DNA of 64,000 nucleotides from Symsagittifera roscoffensis (taxonomy: Eukaryota > Xenacoelomorpha > Acoela > Convolutidae): contig NC_087062.1 in assembly GCF_963678635.1 (NCBI RefSeq), positions 5,752,193 through 5,816,192 on the forward strand. The letters are read 5' to 3'. Of the stretch, positions 44,197-55,254 are shown in pieces (the stretch's first letter is position 1; the number at the start of each line of letters is the position of its first letter). The notes under the pieces were generated by a model. It was not told the origin of the DNA, ran no database searches, and was given only the letters and a program-made list of their open reading frames with translations. The translations under genes and the position numbers were made by a program.

Positions 44197-45084
44197 TGTG
44201 ACATTCGACCAGAATGGACAAAATGCAATCTCTGCAGATTTCATGTTTTTAGCAGCGAACCTTCCGAGTTAATGATTTTGAAGGATTAACGACGTTATTC
44301 GGATGATTAGCAGAACGGTGAAGGTCAGGATATTCCCGTATTTTAGAATTTTAAATTTTCGAAGTGATTATGTAACATTTCTGAGAAACGTCAGAAACGG
44401 TCATTTTGGCAGAAAAGCTGACGAAAACAACGAAGATTGTGATAGAAAAACAACAGAGAAAAACAGAAGGCCGTTCCGAGTTGCAACTATTGTGTTGCTA
44501 CAATAGTTGCAAGGCCAATGTAGACAACGGTGAAGGGTGGAAGATAGCCTTCCGGATTACGAAGAAGTCAAGATTAACGAGCTTGATTCAGTGGATTCAA
44601 GAATCCGGAAGGGTTTCGGAACTGAAACTTTTTTTCTTTTATATAAACTTTTAGCTTCTTGTCATGTCCTGATTTGAATTTAATTAACAACTGGATTCAT
44701 TTTGATAAGGATGAGAAGATAGGAGTTGGGGGAAAGAGTTGATCCATCTTCGATGGAGATGATGATTTTTATCTACTGAACAAAAACAATAGTAATATAA
44801 TAAATAGTTGTAGCCCTGTTTTTAGGAGTGACCTCGTGGTCTGGGGATACTGAGACCCAGCCATGAGCTCACTATTCCTGCATGTAATTAAGTTAATTTG
44901 AGTGTTTTGACCGAAGCCAAAAGCAGTAACGTTTTTTGTCGACCCGATGTTAGAAAAGACCACCAAAAGTACTGGCTTGGTAGAGACGGTGAAAAGCATA
45001 TAAAGCTCTGTTTAGACGTTAGCCAGTCGTCTTAGGACTTAGTTTTATTTTCCGTCGATATGTATCTTCCGGGCGAATGTTACA
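44197..45084 (+). repeat. 3' LTR of the giant element (888 bp)
   Basis: It starts TGTGACATTCG and ends CGAATGTTACA. It includes the CCTTCCGGATT / AATCCGGAAGG inverted pair (about 44550-44612). A TTTTATATAAAC box at 44636-44647 is a possible core promoter. The bases after 44944 are the part of the LTR that is lost in the gap at the 5' end. Confidence 0.93.
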
Positions 45085-46211
45085 GAGCTTTGTAGAAACT
45101 TGAGCTCGTGTATCGAGGAACCCAGGTCAGGTAGTTTTCTTAGAATAGAATCTCCTTCGCAATACAGTTTGCGAACGCTGCCTGTGACCCGGCACTAATA
45201 ATGATTAAACTATTTTCGATTAAACTTATTATTTATAGAGCCGAGGGAACAAAAGTACAGCTTTGTTTAAGTATAAGGCAGATCTGTAGCCTCATATCAG
45301 GTCAATCTTTTTGAGTCTCTTTCAACTCCGATTTATTCTGTGCAGGTGTTAGTTTTCTCAATCTGGTTGGATTGATTCCCAACCATCTGACTCTCTTTAC
45401 TTCTATCCACGTTATATAAAAAAAGCTCAGTCTGGGCCTAAATTAGCCATTTCTACCGTGTGCCGGAATTTGGCTCTGACGGTTGTACTTCTGTTGTTTC
45501 ATTAAAGGTTTATGGGTGGTTTTTCATGTGATGTGAAACAGTCTTAAACAATGAAGTTGTTTTGTCGTGTAAGATACTTCCGAAACTTGTCACAGAAAAT
45601 TTGCTGCAGTTGGCCAAAACTGACCCGGAAGGTTCTGGTTAGTCGTTTACACCAATATTGGTACTTTTATGAATGATTTTTCGAATCAATGGATATCGGT
45701 CGAGGTAATGATTTGCTTAATGTCGTCGAGATGTCCAAAAACTGACCTTGAAAGTATTTCTTACGTTAGTTAGTGTACGTGTATCAGTTTTCAAGCAAGT
45801 TAAATGTAGATGTTTTTAACTTTTCAGAAGCAAGTTTATTGAACCTGGGCCATTGAATCTTACTATAAGTTGCCACTGATGGATGTTCTTTAAATCTTAA
45901 AAAGAACTCTTAAATTGGTCTTTGCTCCTCTTTAAGTATGTATGTCATTATGTTTATGTTATGATTATGGATCCTATTCCAAATTAATTTCTCTTCTTGC
46001 GAAAGCTCAAGTCACATTTTGCACCATAAAAATTACAGGGGTCGCAATTCGTTTCTAGGTACCCTAGGGGAATATTTAAAGAGATGGGGGGGGGGGGGGG
46101 GGGAGGGGAGTAGCCAAAGTTGTGTTTAAGTTGGTGCGTCCTTTAGTGCAGGGTATTTCAATTTGGCGTTTATTTTTCTCAGTTGATATTGCGGCAGCTC
46201 AACTATCATAG
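45085..46211. other. intergenic, no gene recognised
   Basis: Only short open frames. At 46020-46115 there is a copy (minus) of the dispersed G/C-tract repeat: a GGTACC-adjacent conserved core next to a run of about 19 G at 46086. Confidence 0.6.
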
Positions 46212-46296
46212 CTGTTTACCAGGGTTGGAGAAAAACGTTTTTTATTGAAAAAATCAATTAAACAGCGTTTTTTTAATTAAAAAAACACATGTTTTT

Positions 46297-46668
46297 TTAC
46301 AGTTTGTTCAGTTCGCGGTAGAGAAATGCAAGTTTGTCACATTTTTCAGCCTCCATTTGGTTTCTTAACTTTCTATACGTCATTCCTGTCGTTGAGAAAC
46401 ATCTTTCCAATCCACCTGAGTTAGGAACGCCAGAAACGAGAGCCAGTGCAACATCAACAAACGCTGTTTCGAAACCTAGCCTCTTTCCCATTTTCCACCA
46501 TGATAACTGTTTTACACTTTTGAAATCTTGAAAATAACTTTCATTGTACGTTTCTTCTCGAGTCATGTACTTAGTGACCTCTCCCATGGCATTTTCGTCA
46601 ATTGAGCGGATATAGGCGAGGGCTTTTTTCGTGTAATCAGCGTCTAACTTTATATAGATATGCGGCAA
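46297..46668 (-). pseudogene. hAT transposase, C-terminal dimerisation domain only
   Basis: The 123 codons end at a natural stop. The diagnostic hAT C-terminal pattern is visible: a Trp pair (WWKMGKRL), a small-residue helix (VALALVSGVPNSG), LERCFSTTG and then RKLRNQM. The N-terminal BED finger and the DDE catalytic core are absent, so it cannot transpose on its own. Confidence 0.9.
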
Positions 46669-46787
46669 GAAAAACGGGAGTCAGATTGTTTTTGCTACAA
46701 AATGTTTCAGATGATCCGGTGCAGCATTATAGAGATCGAGCCAACATTCTTATACGTCATATTATTCAAGCAAACAACCGCATTTTA

Positions 46788-46872
46788 TTAAGGAATGTAG
46801 AGCAATTGGGAAGGGCAGGCGACTGCAATTGGGATAGGAAGGGATGGCGCAGGGTTTCGACTCCCTGCCTAT
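46788..46872 (+). repeat. tRNA-like sequence inside the hAT element
   Basis: A D-arm-like GAGCAATTGGGAAGGGC, an anticodon-arm region AGGCGACTGC and a T-arm GCAGGGTTTCGACTCCCTGC (6-bp stem) follow the order of a tRNA, but the acceptor stem is lacking. It is a probable tRNA-derived repeat that inserted in the transposon. Confidence 0.45.
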
Positions 46873-46992
46873 ACTAGCTTTTTACGATATAAGTTCTAAA
46901 ATAAAAAAACAGTTTTTTATTTTCTGTTTTAAAACGTGTGTTTTGCCTTGTTTTAAAACATGCTTTGAAACATTCCCAACCCTGCTGTTTAC

Positions 46993-48041
46993 CATCGATC
47001 GGTTCTGCTTTTCGAATATTTGATAGGGTTAAATTTCAAGTAAATTCAATCGCAGTTGAAAATAATATAAGCATAACGAGTGAAAAAAAAAACTAGCCGA
47101 AGGATAAATCAGCCGAAAATGCGCAGAGTATATGAGCCAGCCGAAATTTACTTCCTATAGTTGAAATTTGAAAGACTTCCGTAACTATTTACACTTGCGA
47201 GAGCAAGTGTCTTGTTATCGGGAACTCTTGTCGGACTAATCAGTTTTTTGGCTTAACTGATGTCTGCTGAAAGATTGTCGCCTTCGACTCCGCGTCGTAA
47301 GTTGTTCCGTTGATTATTTCTTTATCAAATGTTTTGCTTGGCTTGTTTGCTTCGTCTCAATAAAAATTTATTCTAAGCAAATATACCGAGCATAACGTTT
47401 TTTAAAAAAATTAGCTACGGAACAACTTACGACGCGGAATCAGAGCCGACAATCATTCAGCGGACATCAGTTGAGCCAAAAAAGTGATTTTGTAAAAAGA
47501 GTTTTCTTATGTCTCAATAAAAGTTCATTCATACAAAAATTTTGGTGGACCTCGTTTTTCAACGTTTTAACATTTTATCAAACATTTATTGACTGCTTTA
47601 TGTAGTTTTACGTTGTATCGCAAGTGATGCGAAGCTAAGCTTTGCGCCTATATACATAATTTTACAGAACTGTTATGCAATCGTTACGTAATTTTGGCGA
47701 GCCTACATGGTAGCTGGTTTATATTTTTGCTCGTGTATATACCACGGTGTCCGTTAATTAATAGGACAGCTGCTTAGACGGAAACCGCTTTGGCAGGACT
47801 TTAAGACGACACTACACTCAAATTCTTCAATTGTATTTCTCAATTATATTGTATTTGTCGGCTTATTGTCATGTCATCTTAAATTCTTGTCGTCTTATTT
47901 ACCTAGCACATATACCACCAGTAATAGCGTCAACATGATTCCGATTTCTCAGAAATGAATGTTAGTGTAACTGTAGCTTAAAACCGGCTTACTCCGCTTA
48001 CTCTTTGCTTTACTACCAATTTTATTTCGTTTCAGTTGAGC
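46993..48041. other. intergenic / upstream region of the TRAFD1-like gene
   Basis: It holds the foldback repeat at 47242-47485. A pyrimidine tract with AG (TTTCGTTTCAG, ending 48035) lies six bases before the start codon, so a non-coding first exon probably lies upstream. I could not place it. Confidence 0.5.
47242..47485. repeat. foldback element, 69-bp arms
   Basis: Arm 47242-47310 (AGTTTTTTGGCTTAACTGAT to GTTGTTCCGT) is complementary to 47417-47485 with only a few mismatches. The spacer is about 106 bp and AT-rich. It looks like a MITE. No clear target duplication was found. Confidence 0.85.
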
Positions 48042-50180
48042 ATGGCATCTGACTCAGAGGAAACAAAACTGTGTAAAAATTGCCGAAATGAAATTCCTTG
48101 TGCAAGTTTTACTCTACACGAGATTCACTGCTCAAGAAGAGTTCGATTTTGCGGAGACTGTGAAACGGCTGTCAATATTTCTTCCTGGGATGAACATATG
48201 GACCAGTTTCATTCGCGTACTCCTTGTGTAAAATGCAAAATTGAAGTTGTGAAAAATCAAATGGAGAGACATCTGCTCGTTGACTGTGCCCATCGAAAAG
48301 TTCATTGCGATCAATGCGAATTGGACATGCCATTCAAAGATTTAGCAGCCCACGAAGATTACTGTAAGACAAGAACTGAGTACTGCGAGGCTTGTAAAAA
48401 GTACATAAATGTCAGATCGTTGGACAACCATGATTGCAGACTTGATCCTGAACCGGAGAGAAGGCAACTGTCACGAATGGATTCTATGGAGTCGCAGTTT
48501 GGTGCTCTGGGAGGATCCGCTTTGTTCGGAACCGATACAGCATCTCTCGATCCTGATACTCGACTGCTTATGAATATGCAACTTCAGGAAATTCAGAAAG
48601 CCCGCGCTAGATCTATGCTCCAAAACGGAGCGACCTTCAACGCAACTGACGACTTTGTGCCTTTTGGTCTTTCTTCGCGGGAAACCACCTTTGCAGCTGA
48701 TGACAGCGATATGCCATGTCCAAATTGCGCCGCTCCTGTTAACATCAAAAGAATGGAAACACACCTTCTCTCTTGCACAAGTTCGGGAGATAACGGCCTG
48801 AATGAACAAGAATCGAGGTCAACAGAAATGAATGCTTTTGCGTTTCAAGACGACAGACACGATTCAGATACTGATAGATGTCAATGGTGCTCACAAAATA
48901 TCCCAACGAGTCAATTTTTGGATCATTTTCGGGACTGTTTTGACGGTCAGTCTCGTAATCCACTGCCTAATACGCAACGACCAATAGTGATATCAGATTC
49001 AGATAGTTCAGATTCGGACGTAATGCGTGTCACTGCGCCAGCAGTCGATAAGCAAACAGAAAATGAAAATAAAATTCCATGCGAATTTTGTGACAGGTTA
49101 ATTGAGTTCCTCGACTTTGAAAACCACATTTTTACCTGTAACAGAGATGCATCGGTCGCTTCTAATGGTGGTTTGCAAGCTCCAGATATTCCCTTGTCTG
49201 ATGATTCAATCGATGGTCGAATCGCGAGCCATGAACCTGCAACAAACAATGAAGCAAATAATGATTTAATACCCTGTGAGTTCTGCGATCAGAATATTCG
49301 AATTGAGCAACTAATGGCCCACCAACTGTCTTGTACACCGCTAGCTACTACTTCTTTTGGAGACGAAGATAGTCCTCGAATGTGCGTGGATGACAGTTTC
49401 AACTCAGAAACGGCGTCCCCGATGCGTCCACAACATCCTTATGGACGGGATACTTCAGATAGAGCTGCTTCTGGTAGCACCGCTTTCGCAGACTTGGAAA
49501 GAAAGTATGGACTTTCATCTCAGTATGACTATAGTCGCGATGTTACCGAGCAACTGAGAACCAAAATAGGCAGTGGTTCTGGCGATAGCTTCTGCGCTGA
49601 CCGAAATGAGTCCAACTCTGAGGCACAAAGAAGCCGTGTGTTGAACGGGGCCAGTGGTGCTGCAAGACCATTGGCTTCCAGGCCTGCAGATGCCAAAACA
49701 TGTGGTGCCAATGGGATAAGGGACAGATATGATACAAAAACGTATGCTACTAATGGAACAAGGGACAGAATTGACCCTTCATCAAGTACAGAAGCAAATG
49801 GATCCAGTAGTAGATATGGTTCCAGCTCACAGAGCAATCAGGGAGGATACAAATCAAGCGGCTCGTTCACGAGGCTGAATGACACCGCCTCTCGAGATCC
49901 GCGTAACGGAAGCGACTATCGAGGATCTTCTGAAATAAATGGAACTTCTTCGAGTCGCTACGCGGGCGGATCTAGACCGAAAGCGCCCGTCCCCTCTTCA
50001 ACCAGAACCACTGCTCCCCATGCCTCTTTTAGGTCCAGTGTAGCCGGAGTTTCGACTGAAAGGGACCGACGGACTAATCTCGTGAGTCATTCAGACAACT
50101 TGAGAAGACAGCCCGTCACTCGTGAACGACCCAATGTTTATAAAAGCAACTACTCGAGCGGCCAAGAGAAAGAACAATAG
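48042..50180 (+). CDS. TRAFD1/XAF1-like TRAF-type zinc-finger protein
   Basis: The protein has 712 residues in one coding exon. The start is ATG 48042, just after a splice acceptor. Nine C-x2-C...H-x3-C-type fingers are visible: five packed at residues 11-132 (CKNC, CGDC, CVKC, CDQC, CEAC) and four spaced ones beginning at 226 (CPNC), 280 (CQWC), 347 (CEFC) and 412 (CEFC). The C-terminal 220 residues are Ser/Gly/Arg-rich and disordered, with a small repeat (TNGTRDR-like). Vertebrate TRAFD1 restrains Toll-like and RIG-I-type signalling, and XAF1 binds XIAP. This invertebrate protein shares the finger layout, but its partner is unknown. It is longer than vertebrate TRAFD1. Confidence 0.85.
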   Translation: MASDSEETKLCKNCRNEIPCASFTLHEIHCSRRVRFCGDCETAVNISSWDEHMDQFHSRTPCVKCKIEVVKNQMERHLLVDCAHRKVHCDQCELDMPFKDLAAHEDYCKTRTEYCEACKKYINVRSLDNHDCRLDPEPERRQLSRMDSMESQFGALGGSALFGTDTASLDPDTRLLMNMQLQEIQKARARSMLQNGATFNATDDFVPFGLSSRETTFAADDSDMPCPNCAAPVNIKRMETHLLSCTSSGDNGLNEQESRSTEMNAFAFQDDRHDSDTDRCQWCSQNIPTSQFLDHFRDCFDGQSRNPLPNTQRPIVISDSDSSDSDVMRVTAPAVDKQTENENKIPCEFCDRLIEFLDFENHIFTCNRDASVASNGGLQAPDIPLSDDSIDGRIASHEPATNNEANNDLIPCEFCDQNIRIEQLMAHQLSCTPLATTSFGDEDSPRMCVDDSFNSETASPMRPQHPYGRDTSDRAASGSTAFADLERKYGLSSQYDYSRDVTEQLRTKIGSGSGDSFCADRNESNSEAQRSRVLNGASGAARPLASRPADAKTCGANGIRDRYDTKTYATNGTRDRIDPSSSTEANGSSSRYGSSSQSNQGGYKSSGSFTRLNDTASRDPRNGSDYRGSSEINGTSSSRYAGGSRPKAPVPSSTRTTAPHASFRSSVAGVSTERDRRTNLVSHSDNLRRQPVTRERPNVYKSNYSSGQEKEQ

Positions 50181-52215
50181 ACTTTAATGACTCAAATTGG
50201 CGAAGGAAGTTTACAAAAGGGGAACTCGTTAACTATTTCTCCCCTATCGTACCTTGTAAAGAATCCCCCTCTCTAAAAAGAACTAATTAAACAGTTAGGC
50301 ATATGCGAACTTTGTACCTAGTACCGAATCGACGCGTTTGCAAACGGGTTGGAAATATTTAATGAGATCTACAGGAAGTTGAAAAATTAGTGCATTATCG
50401 ATATATTCGAAATTCATTGTCGAAAAAACTCGGTCGAAATATTTTCAGGGCCTTATTAAAATTACATATTTGCGATTTTGAAACTTTTTACAAGTTGTTA
50501 GTGATCTTGTCGATAACCCTCCCCTATGCTGCCTAATAATGAGTATCCCCCCTCACCCCTAGTGATAGAGTTGAATTGTTAAGCATAAAAGAATATTGAA
50601 GTTAATGAAGAATTTCTCCTTTTTAAAGTATGGTGGGTTGTGTGAGGTTTGTAATGCTTTCGGTGCAAGATCAGCTGTCGGTAGTATTTTCTTGAAATTT
50701 GCCACGAAAACATTTATCAGCGTTGATTAATTAAAATTAATAATTGAACTTTCTAGCAAATTGTTTAGTTATCGACCCTTTGTTCACCCATTTTTTTTCT
50801 GAATTTGTTTCGTGATTTTGTGTATATCTGAGAAATCTAACCCGACGATCTTAGCGGAGCGTTTCTCTCAATTTAGTTGTAAATCTTAGCTCTATCTTTT
50901 GAATTGATTAGTTAAACAAGTTTTCCGTATTTCTGTGGAAAGCTTTAGCCATGCTAATTTGTGTCAACTCATTATTTGATTAATTTAGAATAGTTATTAA
51001 CGTTTTTCTAGTGAATAAATAAAGGCTGATTTAGTTTTAAAGAACCTAGTGAATTTTCCCACAGTATGTAGGTCTTGTCCTTAAGAAACTAGAATGAATG
51101 TCTTTGAATTACAATCTCCTATAACAGAAGTTGAAGTAGCGCTAAAAAATGGAGTTCCAAATTTAGTTCTTGTGTCTTGTGTGGTTCTTTAGGATAACAA
51201 TTCCTTACTGAACTTTTTTTCACAAATTGGTTTTGTTTAAGTGCCATGATGAACGTTTTTTTTTGTTGTTTTTTTGGATCAATTGAATAATCTCATTTAC
51301 CCTCACTCCCTTCTCCTCCTCCCCCCCCCCCTCCCCCTCCCTCATTCCTGTGAGAGGGCGAGGGGGTATAGCTCAATAGATACTTGAGGCCTGTTTATAA
51401 CTACTTGAACTACTTAAATCTTTATAAAATTATACGCCAGATTCTTAAACAAGCTCGAAGAATTAAAAACCACATAAAAACTTACTAACTAGATTCAAGA
51501 TTAATAAATAGCGAAACTAGTCGCATATTATACAGGCGTTTTCCTGTTTTGAATGAAGATAAATGTGCAGTTGCATACATAATTAGGATGCTGTTGGCTT
51601 TTTTGGCATAAGTAGAGGTCAGAGCAACGACCCTGAATTTGCTCACTTCGAAGCAATGATCGCCCAAAATAAAAACGGGAAAGAATTGAAAAAAAAAAAT
51701 TTTTTAATCGACACTTGAAATAAAAGCTTCAGTCGGCCAATTGATCACAAACTATTCACGCTTTAACCAACTCTCGCGTTTGAAAACGTTTTTTATAGTG
51801 TTATGCCGATTCTCACTAGGGGAGATAGCTCAATTGCTTGTTAGGGGGGGGGGGTTGAGATTGCTCATGTCCTTGGTTAATTGGAATGGAAACTCCACTT
51901 AATGGTTTTCGGCAGTTCGAGTTTTTTTTCCTTATTTAGTTTTTTTTGTCGATTGTATCGCAATTGGTACAAAGCTTCGTTTCGCCTCTGTGTTCATAAT
52001 AGCTGTTTTCGTGCCCGAAGTAAAAGTGTATTGTGAAATTTATTTCATAAGAATAAACGTACTATCAGTGTAATTGCTCGGCTTCTTGTTCGCCAAATGG
52101 TGTTTTCTTACGCTTGCGATTAGCAAGCGTTATCAAATCGCAATATAGATTTTTTTCGTGTACACAACTTGCTTAACAGAATCATTTGGTATCTTGGTTC
52201 ATAGGGATTTCAAAT
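50181..52215. other. 3' UTR of the TRAFD1-like gene and intergenic region
   Basis: Candidate polyadenylation signals (AATAAATAAA) lie at about 51014. Relatives of the dispersed G/C-tract repeat occur at about 50250-50350, 50510-50590, 51300-51400 and 51825-51880. No gene is recognised. A minus-strand frame at 51485-51667 has no domain. Confidence 0.55.
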
Positions 52216-52312
52216 TTCTAGGCCTCTCCGTTACACTTAGTCTGAAGGCAACGAATACGCCTGGGACGACAAAGGTCCTGGTTTCGAATCTGACCAGGAC
52301 CGCCACATCTTA
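52216..52312 (+). repeat. tRNA-derived SINE-like sequence
   Basis: A T-arm-like hairpin GGTCCTGGT-TTCGAATCTG-ACCAGGACC (9-bp stem, TTCGAAT loop) follows an A-box-like region and an AGGC...GCCT anticodon-like stem. A T-rich tail follows. It is not a functional tRNA because the acceptor stem does not pair. Confidence 0.5.
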
Positions 52313-52740
52313 GATTTTTTTTGCTGTATGCAGTTTTCATTAAATGCTTTTTATGTTTTCATTTACTCCTGCAATTTGTAATTCTACTAGCCTTGATTTT
52401 CGTATATTTTCCTTTTTTGAATTTTTCGAATAAACTTCAGTTTATATTTTATTGGCTTACTCAATTAATTTTGGGTCGTTCGAGGGAACCATAGTTTGTA
52501 TGCTTTCTTCCAGATCGCAAAACATTAAAAATCTCACAATAGAATGTATAGTTCAAAGTTTTTCATGCCAACAATCTATTATATATTTAAATGCGGGCTT
52601 CACTATCTCGCCATGTTTAAGCTTTTTCAACGTATTATTTTTGCATGTTTAAGCTATATCGTATATTGCAATGGTTAAGAATTTTTTTTTTCGATTTTCC
52701 AATTTGATTTTAGTGGTTATTTTAACAAGTTTGAATTAAG

Positions 52741-54075
52741 CAGCCCAATATTGAATTAGGGGTTGCGAATTTGGCCTCCAATTTTGAATGCCGGAATCAT
52801 TTTCATTTTAGCTAACGAGATAAGACGATTTTTGAGGTTTTTTCAAAAAATAACTGAAATTTCAAATGACAAAATAATTTAAAAAACTTGAAGTTCACAA
52901 CCCTGTAGTTGGGCGCTGTCAGAGTAATCTAAGGAGTTACAAATCTTGCCTCCAAATATAACTGTTCAAATCCTTGTAGTTTTCGAGATATGAAGTTTTT
53001 TGTGATTTTTTCAGAAAATTTTCAGAAAACTTAAATTATTATTATTTTTTTAAAATCTGAAATTCCCAACCCTGAAGTTGGGTACTGTCAGAGTACTATC
53101 AAGGATCGGGAATCTTGCCTCCAAATATGATCGCTCAAATCCTTGTAGTTTTCGAGATATGATGTTTTTTGTGATTTTTTCAAAAATTTTCAGAAAACTT
53201 AAATTATTATTATTTTTTTAAAACTTGAAAATCCCAACCCTGTAGTTGGGTCCTGTCAGAGTAATCTCAAAGATTGCTACTCTTGCCTCCAAATATGATT
53301 GCTCAATTTTTTTGTAGTTTTCGGGATATGACGTTTTTTGTGATTTTTTCAAAAATTTTCAGAAAACTTAAATTACTATTATTCTTTTAACTTCTGAAAT
53401 TCCTAAACCTGTAGTTAGGTCCTGTCAGAGTAATCTCAAGAATTGCGAATCTTGCCTCCAAATATGACTGCCCAATTCTTTGTAGTTTTCGAGATGTGAC
53501 GTTTTTTGTGATTTTTTCAAAATTTTCAGATAATTTTTTTTCGAAATTTGAAATTACCAACGCTATAGTTCGGTGTTGTCAGGGTACTCTAAAGAGTTGC
53601 AAATCTTGCCACATGCGAATGATAAACGCGACTGCTCAAATGCTTTTAGTTTCCGAGATGTGACGTTTTTTGAATTTTTCAAAATTTCTCAAAGAACTTA
53701 TCTACAAAGAATTTCAAAAAATTTGAAACTACCAGCTTGATGAAAATACAACCTTATTGTCAGCGTACACCCAGGCGTCTCAAATCTTGCCTCTTAATAT
53801 GAATGCTCAAATCCTTTTGGTTTCCGAGATAAGACGTTTTTTTTTTAAATTTTTTTTTCCGGAAACTTAGGTTTAAAAAAGTTTGGATTCCTTACCCTAT
53901 AGTAGGGTGCTCTCAGGGACTCTCAGTGGTTGCAAATCTGGCCTCGAAATTTCTCCAGAGGCCCATTAAGTTTTTGAGATGACGCTTTTAAAATGGGAAT
54001 TAAAAAAGTTTGTAATTGGGTGCAGTCAGAGTACACTAAAAGTTTGCAGATGTTGTTTCCGGTTTTTGCTGAGTT
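52741..54075. repeat. degenerate tandem satellite, about 8 units of about 168 bp
   Basis: The landmark CTTGCCTCCAAATATGA recurs at about 52769, 52945, 53114, 53282, 53451, 53605, 53784 and 53938. Each unit also has TTGTAGTTTTCGAGATATGA, a GTTTTTTGTGATTTTTTCA stretch and CCAACCCTGTAGTTGGG, which is a small hairpin. Central units are best conserved and the edges are decayed, as expected of a satellite evolving by unequal exchange. Confidence 0.9.
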
Positions 54076-54668
54076 GTCGAAAAATTTCGAAGCACCGAAG
54101 GCGCGTTAAACGCTAGTTTTATTGAAATTCGATTAAACGCCGTTGAATGTGTTTTTGGACGTGTTTCCCGCTAATAGAACATCATTCCAGGCAACATTTT
54201 GAAGTTTTTCTTAGTTGTGGTTTCTTTGAAAATGTTTCCGTTTTTTGGACTTTGTGGCTCTCTTTTCCTTTCCTGCCTGCTAGCTTGCAATGCTATTTTC
54301 GTGGTATAGCAAGTGATGCGAAGTTCCGCTTCGCCTCTGTGTTTAAAAAAATCATGTTCGAAATTGAAACTTTGATAGTTTTTTAATTAAGTTTTCAGCT
54401 GGCTTTAGTTTTACCGAAGAGTTTCGTCGTGACCATTTTTCAAGTCTTTCACAGTATAGTTATAAGCAAAATAATAAGTAAAATTTGCCGAAAACGCCAT
54501 GGTCTCGATGTAAGAAAGTTCGCTGCCAAACGCAATTTTTGTTTACACAAGATGTTACTGTTACACTTACTGCTACTGTCTAGCTGAAGTTATGATTTCG
54601 CCAGAACGTCCAAGCTCTACGAAGGTCACTCGTAGTAAACAATTCTGTAGAAAGCTTCTTCATTACCC

Positions 54669-55139
54669 TTGTTTTCAGCAAGAATGTTGCAACCGATTCT
54701 AATTGTAGTCCCTCTTCAGAGGTTTTGTTACAGAAGGTATTCTGAATTCATGTTGCAGGGTAGTGGTGAAAATCTTATTAATCCAGAATATGATGCAACT
54801 TGCGAGTCTGGTGTATCAAGGTTTCAACTTACCATGTTCAATTTATTCTATACCATTTTGGCCATGTTTCAAGCTTACCTTAGGTCAAATTGTTTTATTC
54901 TTCGATGTGCTAATTTAATGCAGAGCTTCAAGTTTGTAACTAGTATCTGCCAATTACACTTAGGACTAGAAATTAAAAATCAATTGGGTCCCAACTTCAA
55001 GTTAATTGTATTAAAGACGCAACTCCGCTGTTTGCTGAAAATATTGTACATTTTCACAATTCACTTGCAATCTACCGTTTTGACAGTTTCAAGTCATGAT
55101 AAACACTGTTGGATTCTGGCTTATTCGTTATTATCCTAG
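54669..55139 (+). CDS. hypothetical open frame, uncertain
   Basis: 156 codons without an ATG at the front (first ATG at about 54684, directly after a TTTTCAG acceptor-like site). The product would have several hydrophobic stretches (FQLTMFNLFYTILAMFQAY) but no known domain. It could be an exon or a chance frame in AT-rich DNA. Confidence 0.25.
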   Translation: MFSARMLQPILIVVPLQRFCYRRYSEFMLQGSGENLINPEYDATCESGVSRFQLTMFNLFYTILAMFQAYLRSNCFILRCANLMQSFKFVTSICQLHLGLEIKNQLGPNFKLIVLKTQLRCLLKILYIFTIHLQSTVLTVSSHDKHCWILAYSLLS

Positions 55140-55254
55140 CAAAAAGCAAGGGTATTGCAACCGAGTATTTGACTTTTTTCCCCTGTAAATAACATTGTTC
55201 ACAGAATTCGCACGAGTTTCATTTGTCCATTAATAATTCAAACTCAAGAGGCTT

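Larger units (their letters stand above)
22626..45084 (+). mobile_element. giant Ty3/gypsy-type LTR retrotransposon (about 22.5 kb)
   Basis: Two related LTRs (22626 to within the gap, and 44197-45084) start TGTGACATTCG. The 3' LTR ends CGAATGTTACA, an inverted pair. Between them, all on the plus strand, are a 2-kb leader, ORF1, gag, protease, RT/RNase H, integrase with a macro domain, a 400-bp spacer, and about 9 kb of additional coding frames including SGNH-hydrolase domains. The order protease-RT-RNase H-integrase and the H-x4-H-x29-C-x2-C and D-x35-E integrase patterns identify the Ty3/gypsy group. The length is several times that of a typical gypsy element. Many stops, frameshifts and deletions make this copy non-autonomous. 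The flanks ATGAG and GAGCT are not a clean target duplication. Confidence 0.92.
46212..46992 (-). mobile_element. deleted hAT transposon (765 bp) with exact 8-bp target duplication
   Basis: The element 46220-46984 begins CAGGGTTGG and ends CCAACCCTG. It is flanked by identical CTGTTTAC at 46212-46219 and 46985-46992. It keeps only the C-terminal part of a hAT transposase (46297-46668, minus). A tRNA-like insertion or sequence lies at 46788-46872. Confidence 0.93.

Noticed and set aside
22621-45089. Target-site duplication for the giant element
   Set aside because: The 5-bp flanks ATGAG and GAGCT share only GAG in shifted positions, which is not a duplication.
52216-52312. Functional tRNA gene
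   Set aside because: The T-arm is excellent but the acceptor stem does not pair and the anticodon loop is the wrong size.
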